This document shows, piece after piece, positions 34,486 through 40,738 of a stretch of DNA of 40,738 bases. The translations under genes and the position numbers were made by a program. Numbering within the stretch: the first letter of the stretch is position 1; the number at the start of each line of letters is the position of its first letter. The notes beneath the pieces are model-generated. The model was not told the DNA's origin. It worked only from the letters and a program-made list of their open reading frames with translations, and made no database searches. This DNA comes from an uncultured Bacteroidota bacterium (GTDB lineage Bacteria > Bacteroidota > Rhodothermia > Rhodothermales > Salinibacteraceae). Location: NCBI GenBank assembly GCA_937127285.1, contig CAKZLV010000347.1, positions 1 to 40,738 of the forward strand. The letters are read 5' to 3'.

Positions 34486-34750
34486 TCTGAGAACCTGCTT
34501 GGTGGATAGATGCGACGCCGACACGAGCGAAGCGCCGTGACCGAAGGGAGCAAGTACTCCTGGGGATGCGACTGACGCAGTAAACACAGTGGGCGAAGTC
34601 TCCACGGAGCGCTCAAACGAGGCCTCTGGTGAGCTACCGGGCGAGGGCCGTAGCTTCATGGAGCGAGATCCACGACGTCGCAGCGCCCTGAGCGGAGCGA
34701 AGAAGTGCCCTTGGGGTGGCCGTAGACCGTCCGCCAAACAGGTTCTGAGA
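34486..34750. mobile_element. MITE-like element with imperfect terminal inverted repeats
   Basis: Outer ends at 34486-34506 and 34730-34750 are inverted copies over 21 bp with three differences; the core is AGAACCTGCTTGGTGGA on the left and TCCGCCAAACAGGTTCT on the right. The 265-bp interior has no gene, but carries two copies of a motif (GGGAGCAAGTACTCCTGGGG near 34546 and GAAGAAGTGCCCTTGGGGTG near 34699) that recurs inside the element at 39.8-40.2 kb. No target duplication is visible at its edges. The rest of the 742-bp gap (34081-34822) shows no gene. Confidence 0.55.
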
Positions 34751-34822
34751 GCATCATGCACCGCGACGTCTCTCTCGCGCCTCACTTCTCGCATTGCTCT
34801 TCTCTCTCGTTTTTCGTCCTGT

Positions 34823-35902
34823 ATGACTCGCACCGAGCATCGTATCTTATCGTATCCGCACCTCTCGCCGGAAGAGCAGCGCGAGGTCGAAGCATACGTA
34901 GACGAGCATCCCGAATGGGCGGCCCTTCTTGATGATGTACGGTCGTTGCAGACGCTTGCAGAGGCCGTTCAGCGCGAGCAGGACGCGTCGCGAACGGCCA
35001 GCGTGCTGGCGGTGTATGTCGTCGGGCGGCACCTGGCTCCTGACGACGCATCGACCGAACTGCAGGAAGCATTTGCAGACATGGAGGCACGGCTGCAGGA
35101 CGACGAAGTGCTGCGTCGCCGGGCCGAAGCCATGCAGGACCGCGTGGAAGAAGCGGAGGCGGCCGTCAACCCCCGTCAGCACTTCGAAACGTTGACCGGC
35201 CAGGAGGTCGCCGCCGGCCCGGCTGTGCCCGACGAGACGATTCGCGGGGTGGCCGAGTCGTCTCCGCCACCCCGCGAGCCGACCGGCGAATCGCGCTCCT
35301 CGGGCGAGATCAAGGCGGATCGCGCCCCGGATCGCGCCCCCGCCACGGGGGCGGCCACGATGAGCCGGCCGGCTCGGTGGGCCATGGCCGCTGTGGTCCT
35401 GGTTGCGGCCGTGTACGGATTGCTCTATGCCGCGAGCTGGTCGACGCAGTCCACCGCCCAGCAGCTCGCCGTCATGAACGTCAACACGGACGTTATTGAA
35501 AGCTACCAGACCCGGGTGCGAAGCCCGATGCCGCAGGCGGCCAGCGACACCACGCCCGATGCGCTGTACCTTGAAGCGCTGCCGCTCCTGCGCGATGCCC
35601 GAACGTCGACGCTCGGGCTCTTTCCGCACTTTGATCAGCGCAAGCTGAAGGAGGCGGAGACGCTGCTGCACCGCGTGCTGGAGAAGACCCCCGATGGCTC
35701 CTTCCTCCAGCTCGAAGCGTACTTCCATCTGGGCAAGATCAATCTGGCCCAGGGAGAGGTGGAAACGGCCCGCGGCCAGTTCAAGGAGGTCGTCCGTCGA
35801 GAAGGCCGACGAGCGACTGAGGCCTACCGAATTCTGAGAGAGCTCGAAGAGGCGCGCTCGCGCGGTGCGGCGGCCGATGCGTCTCTCGGTGGCGGTCGGT
35901 GA
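34823..35902 (+). CDS. Single-span membrane protein with TPR-like C-terminus, probable anti-sigma factor
   Basis: A 359-aa protein. Residues 1-180 are cytoplasmic-looking: an acidic helical start 'LSPEEQREVEAYVDEHPEWAALLDDV' (about 14-39) resembling the zinc-free anti-sigma fold, then a coiled-coil-like segment (75-115) and a polar linker. One membrane span lies at about 185-205. The C-terminal, presumably periplasmic, part (about 255-350) has TPR-like helices ('LKEAETLLHRVLEKTPD', 'LEAYFHLGKINLAQGEVETARGQFKEVVRREG' features). It is the only gene downstream of the ECF-like sigma factor on the same strand, which supports a sigma/anti-sigma pair, but the 742-bp gap means it probably has its own promoter. 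The start at 34823 skips an in-frame upstream ATG at 34589 inside the repeat element. Confidence 0.78.
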   Translation: MTRTEHRILSYPHLSPEEQREVEAYVDEHPEWAALLDDVRSLQTLAEAVQREQDASRTASVLAVYVVGRHLAPDDASTELQEAFADMEARLQDDEVLRRRAEAMQDRVEEAEAAVNPRQHFETLTGQEVAAGPAVPDETIRGVAESSPPPREPTGESRSSGEIKADRAPDRAPATGAATMSRPARWAMAAVVLVAAVYGLLYAASWSTQSTAQQLAVMNVNTDVIESYQTRVRSPMPQAASDTTPDALYLEALPLLRDARTSTLGLFPHFDQRKLKEAETLLHRVLEKTPDGSFLQLEAYFHLGKINLAQGEVETARGQFKEVVRREGRRATEAYRILRELEEARSRGAAADASLGGGR

Positions 35903-36022
35903 TCGGAGCCGGCGCTGCTGGTGGGGGGTGTGGGACCGTACGTCCCGCGGTGCCGCCTACCCCGGTGGCGGAACGCCGGGGGAGGAGGACCTACCTGGCC
36001 GAGCGGTCCGCGGATCCGCTGC

Positions 36023-36484
36023 TCAACGGCTCCTCGACGGCTTCTCCGATCCGCTGAGAGCACGGGCGGCAACGTCTGCCAGTCCGGTGGGATAGAGGGG
36101 AGCGCCTGCACGCGGAGACATCCACGTGACGGGGAGGGAGGCGGAGCCGCGCTCTGATTCTTCGGTGGCGACGAAATGCTCCTGTTCGTATGCGGTCTCG
36201 TCGACGAAGGCCGCATCCATGACGAACACGATCTCGTGGGCCTGCTCGCCGCGGTCACGAAATACATTTTCCAGTACGGCGCGGCGACGGATGCGATGGA
36301 TGGAGCGGCCCAGCTCCTCATTCACTTCTCGGGCAACGGCCTCCTGGGCGTACTCCCCCACTTCGATCCCGCCGCCGAGCGGCCGGTAAAAACGACCGTC
36401 GTCGCGCTCGTGCCGGGCAACAAGGATCTCGTCGTCTCGGCAGATGAGCGCAAGCGCGATCGGGCGCACGCGGTTCCAGGCCAT
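36023..36484 (-). CDS. Nudix hydrolase
   Basis: A 153-aa pyrophosphohydrolase of nucleotide derivatives. The Nudix box runs from G38 to G59: 'GGGIEVGEYAQEAVAREVNEELG', matching GX5EX7REUXEEXG with E44, R52, E53, E56 and E57. 'RPIALALICRDDEILVARHERDDG' before it is the typical first strand pair. The substrate is not predictable. It is 166 bp downstream of dnaN on the same strand. The tail after about residue 115 is not conserved. Confidence 0.9.
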   Translation of the reverse strand: MAWNRVRPIALALICRDDEILVARHERDDGRFYRPLGGGIEVGEYAQEAVAREVNEELGRSIHRIRRRAVLENVFRDRGEQAHEIVFVMDAAFVDETAYEQEHFVATEESERGSASLPVTWMSPRAGAPLYPTGLADVAARALSGSEKPSRSR

Positions 36485-36650
36485 GTCGATGGAGGAGGGA
36501 GTCGGTTCACCAAATTGTCGTGTGCGTCTCGCGCCCTTCCCGGGTCACCCGTCGCGGTGCGCCCCTCGCATCCCCGTACTCAGATCCCGGCGTCCGTCTC
36601 GAATCCCCGATACCGAACGGATCCCGAATCCCGTTCCGCGTTCTTCGTTC

Positions 36651-37787
36651 CTACGCGTAGGTGTTGAGCATCACCGGCATGATGAGCATGAGGATCTCTT
36701 CGTCCTCTTCCTGTTCCTGCGGCACGACGATTCCGGCACGGTTCGGAGAGCTGAGTTCGAAGACGACCTCCTCGCACGACACGTTGCTGAGCACCTCGGT
36801 TAGGTACTCGGAGTTGAAGCCGATCTCCATGTCGTCGCTGTCGAAGTCGCAGTACACCACCTCTTCCGCCTCGCTGGAGCGCTCGACGTCTTCGGCGGAA
36901 ATCGTCACCTGATCGCTCTCGATGTCGAGGCGAATCTGGTTGGTCATGCTCGACGAGTAGAGACCGACGCGCTTCACGGCGTTGAGCATGTCCTCGCGCC
37001 CGATCGTCAGCCGCTTGTCGTTCTCGTCGGGGATGACCGCCTGGTAGTTTGGGTACGTCTCGTCGATCAGCCGGGCGATGACCCGGGCATTGCCGAAGTC
37101 GAACCCGACGTGCCCTTCATCGACCGTAATGGTACACATCTCGTCGGCGTCAACGACGCGGCCGGCCAGTTTGGTGGCCTTCTCCGGAACGATAAAGTCA
37201 AGGTCCTGCGCGGTGCTGAGCTCCGGGAGCGTCAACTTGACGAGCCGGTGCCCGTCCGTGGCGACGACGTTCGACGTGTCGGGAGACAGCTGAAAGTACA
37301 CGCCCATCATGGCCGGGCGAAGCGCGTCCTTGCTGACGGCAAAGGCCGTCTTGTCGATCGAGCGCTTCAGCAGGTTTCCTTCCGTCGTGATTTCGTGCTC
37401 TCCGTCCAGCTCCGGAAGTTCGGGGTAATCCTCCCCGTCGTGCCCGACCATTTTATAATGCCCCTGGTCGGTTTCCATCCGAATCTCGAAGTCGCTGTCC
37501 GTCGAAAACTCGATGGGCAGGTCGTCCGGCAGTGCGCGCAGCGTGTCGGTCAGCCGCTTCGACGGAACCGCCACCCGGGCGCCTTCCGGGGTGCCATTCG
37601 TTTCGAACTGTACCGGCAGCTTCCGAACGATCGAGATCTCCAGGTCGGTGGCGCTCAGGACCAGATCGTCGCCCTTCTGTTCGAAGAGGATGCACTCCAG
37701 AATCGGGAGTGTGCTCTTCGACGGAACGGCGCCCTTCACGGTATTGAGCGCATCGAGAAGGTCACCACTCTTCGTCGTGAATTTCAT
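36651..37787 (-). CDS. dnaN: DNA polymerase III beta sliding clamp
   Basis: It forms the ring-shaped processivity clamp. The 378-aa product has three clamp domains, starting 'MKFTTKSGDLLDALNTVKGAVPSK' features with 'LPILECILFE', containing 'TDGHRLVKL' in domain 2 and ending 'LIMPVMLNTYA', the canonical C-terminal strand lining the protein-binding pocket. The start at 37787 is fixed by the conserved MKFTT; upstream in-frame residues are not conserved. It follows dnaA in the classic order with a 235-bp gap. Confidence 0.97.
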   Translation of the reverse strand: MKFTTKSGDLLDALNTVKGAVPSKSTLPILECILFEQKGDDLVLSATDLEISIVRKLPVQFETNGTPEGARVAVPSKRLTDTLRALPDDLPIEFSTDSDFEIRMETDQGHYKMVGHDGEDYPELPELDGEHEITTEGNLLKRSIDKTAFAVSKDALRPAMMGVYFQLSPDTSNVVATDGHRLVKLTLPELSTAQDLDFIVPEKATKLAGRVVDADEMCTITVDEGHVGFDFGNARVIARLIDETYPNYQAVIPDENDKRLTIGREDMLNAVKRVGLYSSSMTNQIRLDIESDQVTISAEDVERSSEAEEVVYCDFDSDDMEIGFNSEYLTEVLSNVSCEEVVFELSSPNRAGIVVPQEQEEDEEILMLIMPVMLNTYA

Positions 37788-38000
37788 GGCGGGGTGCGAG
37801 ACGGACGGTTGCGGGAAGGACAGAACGTGTGTACAAACTGGTACGATACCGAAACGCAAACGGATCCAGCCGGGGGCGCCGCTTCGCTTGCTCCGGGGGC
37901 GCGGTTCGAAGTCGTGCGTGCGGGGCGTTCAGCGCGGTGCCTGCAGGAGGGGCGTCTGGAGCCGCGACGGGGCGGGCCGAGGCGGTTGTCTCCGGCGACC

Positions 38001-38036
38001 CTTCAGTGGGCGCGAACGCGCTTCAGCGGGCGCGAA
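38001..38036. repeat. 20-bp direct duplication overlapping the dnaA stop codon
   Basis: CTTCAGTGGGCGCGAA at 38001-38016 and CTTCAGCGGGCGCGAA at 38021-38036, spaced by CGCG. The second copy includes the dnaA stop codon, so the first looks like a duplicate of the gene's 3' end. Confidence 0.82.
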
Positions 38037-39651
38037 GCTCGATCTTGCGCCCGATCGTTTCGACGAGGCTGCGAAACGGCTCGTCGGTCTCCATCTGATC
38101 CTCGACGGACTGGTTGGCGTGGATCACGGTGGAGTGGTCGCGCCCTCCGAAGTGCAGCCCGATCGTTTTCAGGGAGTGCTGCGTCCACTGCTTGCAGAAG
38201 TACATCGCGATCTGGCGGGCACGGACGGCTTCTCGCTTGCGGGTGCGGTCGCGCACAAGGTCTTCCGCCAGGTCGAGATACTCGCAGACGATGCGCTGGA
38301 TTTCTTCGATCGTCAGGTTGACCTGTCGGTCCTCCACCAGGTCGTGCAGGACGTCCTTCGCCAGGGCGAGGTCGAGGTCGCGCTGGTGAAGGGTGCTGTG
38401 GGCGAGCAGCCGGATGAGTGCCCCCTCCAGTTCGCGAATGTTGCTTTTGATGTTGTGAGCGATGAACTCGATCACCGCCTCGTCGAGGTCGACGCCGTCG
38501 TCTTCGGCTTTGCGCTGCAGAATCGCGATTCGCGTTTCGAGCCCCGGAGGCTGGACGTCGGCCGAAAGGCCCCACTGGAATCGCGACAGCAGCCGCTTTT
38601 CGATGCCCTCGATGTCGCGCGGCGGTCGGTCGGCCGATAGTACGATCTGTCGTCCACTCTGATGCAGGGCATTGAAGATGTGAAAGAATTCCTCCTGCGT
38701 CTTTTCCTTTCCGCTAAAGAACTGCACGTCGTCGACGATCAGCACGTCGATCTGGCGGTAGAACATCGAAAACTCTCCGATGCGGTTGCGCCGGATCGAC
38801 TGGACGAAGTCGGTCGTGAAGCGCTCGCTCGACACGTAGAGGACCGTGCGGTCGGCAGTACCCTGCGCGTAGTTACCCACCGCCTGGATCAGATGCGTCT
38901 TCCCCAGGCCGACGCCGCCGTAGACGAGAAACGGGTTGAAGCTGGTTCCTCCCGGTTCCCGCGCAATGGCCCAGGCGGCCGATCGGGCAAGCCGGTTGCA
39001 GTCGCCCTCGATAAATCGTTCGAAGGTGTAACTCCGGTTCAGGCGGCTGTCGATTTCATTCGTCTGCAGTCCAGGAATGGCGAACGGATTGCTGACCGGA
39101 GGATCGTTCTCCCCCGCCCGGGGGCCGTCCGTAGAGGGACCGGCAGCCGAGGCGCGCGTTGCGTCCGACGACGTTGCGCCCGTCGGGTCCGAGGTGGCCG
39201 GCTGCCGTCCGTCCCGGCGTGCAGCGGCCGGGCCGTTCCGGGAAACGCCCGGTGCGGCATCCGGACCGGCGGCGCGCGGCGAGCCGGATGCCTCGGGGGC
39301 AGGAGGGGCGCCGTCGGAATCGGGGCGACGGGCCGGGAGCTGCATCGATGCCCCTTGGTCGGGATCGGACGGGTCTTCTCGCTCGATGACGACATCGTAG
39401 AAGAGGCGCCCGCTCGGGCCGAGCACGTGGGTGACCGTCTTGCGCAGAAGCGAGAAGTAATGCTCCTCCAGCCACTCGTAGTAGAAACGGCTGGGAAGCT
39501 GAATGGTCAGCTTCGTGATACCATCTTCCTCCGTCAGAGACTGCGCCTGCAACGGCTCGAACCAGGTCTTGTAGCTCTGGCGACTCACTTGTGCGCGGAT
39601 GAGATCCAGGCACTGCTCCCAGACCTGTGGTGCCGTCGGGTTCGGACTCAT
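38023..39651 (-). CDS. dnaA: Chromosomal replication initiator DnaA
   Basis: It binds DnaA boxes and opens oriC. The 542-aa product has domain I (1-90, 'VWEQCLDLIRAQVSRQSYKTWFEPL' features), a long disordered domain II (about 92-204, rich in P, A, D, S), the AAA+ domain III with Walker A 'GGVGLGKT' at 245-252 and Walker B 'VLIVDDVQFF', and domain IV with the box-recognition signature 'FGGRDHSTVIHA' near the end. Domain II is longer than in E. coli. The start at 39651 fits the conserved domain I. The 5' flank holds a MITE-like element and then DnaA boxes, so autoregulation could be altered by that insertion. Confidence 0.98.
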   Translation of the reverse strand: MSPNPTAPQVWEQCLDLIRAQVSRQSYKTWFEPLQAQSLTEEDGITKLTIQLPSRFYYEWLEEHYFSLLRKTVTHVLGPSGRLFYDVVIEREDPSDPDQGASMQLPARRPDSDGAPPAPEASGSPRAAGPDAAPGVSRNGPAAARRDGRQPATSDPTGATSSDATRASAAGPSTDGPRAGENDPPVSNPFAIPGLQTNEIDSRLNRSYTFERFIEGDCNRLARSAAWAIAREPGGTSFNPFLVYGGVGLGKTHLIQAVGNYAQGTADRTVLYVSSERFTTDFVQSIRRNRIGEFSMFYRQIDVLIVDDVQFFSGKEKTQEEFFHIFNALHQSGRQIVLSADRPPRDIEGIEKRLLSRFQWGLSADVQPPGLETRIAILQRKAEDDGVDLDEAVIEFIAHNIKSNIRELEGALIRLLAHSTLHQRDLDLALAKDVLHDLVEDRQVNLTIEEIQRIVCEYLDLAEDLVRDRTRKREAVRARQIAMYFCKQWTQHSLKTIGLHFGGRDHSTVIHANQSVEDQMETDEPFRSLVETIGRKIELRAR

Positions 39652-39774
39652 ATCGATGGGGGGATCGATTGAGGAATCGGGCCGACCGCGATGCCGGCGC
39701 GCCGCTTACGGGAAGAATCAGCGTCTGATGCAGGCGTAGCAACTCAATCGCGGCACAGACAAAAGGGCCAAGAC

Positions 39775-40208
39775 CAATGGTGTGAAGTTGTTTTCGGGGA
39801 AGCTCTACACTATCCCCTGCACGGTAGGTCTGTCTCCACTTCGTTCATTCAGCAGGTCTGTTCTCTCCATTCATTGAGATGGATACCAAACCCGATGTCC
39901 ATTTTGATGGCCCCAAAATGGACCAGACGAGCGAAGCGCCCCGACCAGCGGGAGGAAGTGCCCGTGGGGTGCGACTCACGAAGTAAAAGGGCTTGGCTGT
40001 CTGAAAAGGACCTGACCCTCGCCCGCGCTCCACTGAAATTGATCCAACTCGCGCGATGGGGTCGCGCTCAGACAGGATCAATTTCGGTCGTTGAGCGCGG
40101 CCGAGCGTCCGGGCGGTCCTTTTCAGAAGGCCGATCTCAGCAATAAACGGTACGGGCTCCGAGATTCGCGAGGGACATCTTGTCCAAACGAGCAACTTTA
40201 CACTATTG
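39775..40208. mobile_element. 434-bp MITE-like element with 16-bp inverted ends and a 9-bp target duplication
   Basis: The left end CAATGGTGTGAAGTTG (39775-39790) and the right end CAACTTTACACTATTG (40193-40208) are inverted copies differing at two of 16 positions. Immediately outside, the same 9 bp, GGCCAAGAC, occurs at 39766-39774 and 40209-40217, the mark of a transposition event. No transposase frame is inside. The interior holds a small hairpin (GTCCATTTTG with CAAAATGGAC near 39897-39922), a dispersed motif shared with 34.5 kb (39931-39987), and a long nested hairpin (40001-40126). It lies 123 bp upstream of the dnaA start, between dnaA and the nearby DnaA boxes. Confidence 0.85.
40001..40126. 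repeat. 126-bp nested hairpin inside the MITE-like element
   Basis: Four nested perfect arm pairs share almost one axis: CTGAAAAGGACC 40001-40012 with 40115-40126; CCGCGCTC 40023-40030 with 40093-40100; GAAATTGATCC 40035-40045 with 40075-40085; GCGCGA 40051-40056 with 40062-40067. Only small bulges separate them, so either strand could fold into one long rod. It may be the fold-back core of the element or a structured RNA. Confidence 0.85.
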
Positions 40209-40397
40209 GGCCAAGACAAAAGGGCAAGGACGAAGGGCCGAGCACCGAGAAGAACACCGAGAAGAAGACAGCGAAGCGAAGAGGGAGAGCCGCCACCGCG
40301 GGGAGGGCGCGCCGGAAGTCGCGGAGGACGGGAGCGGGGCGCCCCGACCTCGGCAGGCTCCCGCAGACGGCCCTGCTCCTCCGGGGCGTCCACAATG

Positions 40398-40620
40398 TTA
40401 TCCACACATTCACGGAGCGACGTCGGTAAAAAAGAACCAGGCTCCGACCGACGCCCTCGATATCCACAAGTTATCCACAAGTTTTCAACGTTACGTAAGG
40501 TTCTGGATTACAAACCTTACGGAAAAACAGGGGGCGTTGTGATTTCCAGGATGGAGTCGGCGGTCTGGCGCTCTGCCCTTGTACCTTTCGTCCCTTCACT
40601 CCGTGCTCCGGTTATCCACA
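40398..40620. other. DnaA-box cluster upstream of dnaA, candidate oriC part
   Basis: Perfect TTATCCACA boxes lie at 40398-40406, 40471-40479 and 40612-40620, with a one-mismatch box at 40460-40468. The middle pair is part of an 11-bp tandem duplication ATCCACAAGTT (40462-40483). An AT-richer stretch with a TTACGTAA palindrome and CGTAAGG/CCTTACG arms (40494-40521) follows. The region from 40209 to the window end shows no gene; the origin may continue past 40738. Position next to dnaA-dnaN is the classic oriC place, though boxes are fewer than at 8.1-8.5 kb. Confidence 0.78.
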
Positions 40621-40738
40621 CGTTGCTCACACGCAGAACCGGGGCGTGCCCCCGGTGTTTGCCTTTGCCGAAGCGGCCGGCCGGAGCCGCCCGGAAGAAC
40701 GGCAGCGAGCCGAGTCGAAAACCGGCAGGGCGGATCGA

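Noticed and set aside
34444-34833. Minus-strand frame of 129 codons near 34.6 kb
   Set aside because: It lies inside the MITE-like block; similar translated words at 40 kb come from the shared DNA motif, not from a conserved protein frame.
39691-40146. Plus-strand frame of 151 codons over the dnaA-upstream region
   Set aside because: It crosses the inverted-end element and the long hairpin, has no domain, and is explained by lack of stop codons in repeat DNA.

Overview
The window is chromosomal DNA of a high-GC, salt-adapted member of the Bacteroidota/Rhodothermota group, most like the Salinibacter/Longibacter branch. The evidence is the L28-L33-DUF4295 gene trio typical of Bacteroidota, a Bacteroidota-style small omega subunit, strongly acidic insertions and tails (ribosomal protein S2, Pgi, Udg, DnaA), a DnaB intein (also known in Rhodothermus), and a phosphosulfolactate synthase that fits sulfonolipid-making halophiles. 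Genus placement is inference; no rRNA gene is present.

Layout: (1) 1-8 kb holds a cut-off outer-membrane barrel gene, a DAHP synthase/chorismate mutase fusion, argS, a small uncharacterised gene, a Na+/Ca2+-type exchanger and pgi. (2) 8.05-8.74 kb is a gene-free, relatively AT-rich stretch with six perfect DnaA boxes and several near matches. (3) 8.7-18 kb holds comEC, nusB, a PPP-type phosphatase, ychF, a lipoprotein, a LolC/E-type permease and a comA-like phosphosulfolactate synthase. (4) 18.2-19.6 kb holds rpmB-rpmG-DUF4295 and tRNA-Pro, -Arg and -Cys, closed by a strong terminator. (5) 19.8-27.1 kb, minus strand, holds dnaB with an intein splitting the Walker A motif, udg, coaBC, rpoZ, gmk and yicC. 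(6) 27.4-32.6 kb, minus strand, is the classic rplM-rpsI-rpsB-tsf-pyrH-frr translation cluster followed by tRNA-Ser. (7) 33.4-35.9 kb holds an ECF-like sigma factor and a probable membrane anti-sigma/TPR partner. (8) 36.0-40.7 kb, minus strand, holds a Nudix hydrolase, dnaN and dnaA, with a DnaA-box-bearing origin region upstream of dnaA.

The coding content is mostly housekeeping. The unusual material is between the genes. Two separate DnaA-box clusters lie about 32 kb apart. A 434-bp element with 16-bp inverted ends and a perfect 9-bp target duplication sits between dnaA and its boxes and folds into a long nested hairpin. Sequence motifs of that element recur near 34.5 kb. Heptad/octad tandem arrays and paired inverted repeats fill many intergenic gaps, and related sequences recur at different loci. 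Together these suggest origin architecture and intergenic repeat dynamics as the most novel aspects. Protein-level oddities are a family-4-like uracil-DNA glycosylase without its iron-sulfur cysteines and the 118-residue acidic leader on S2.
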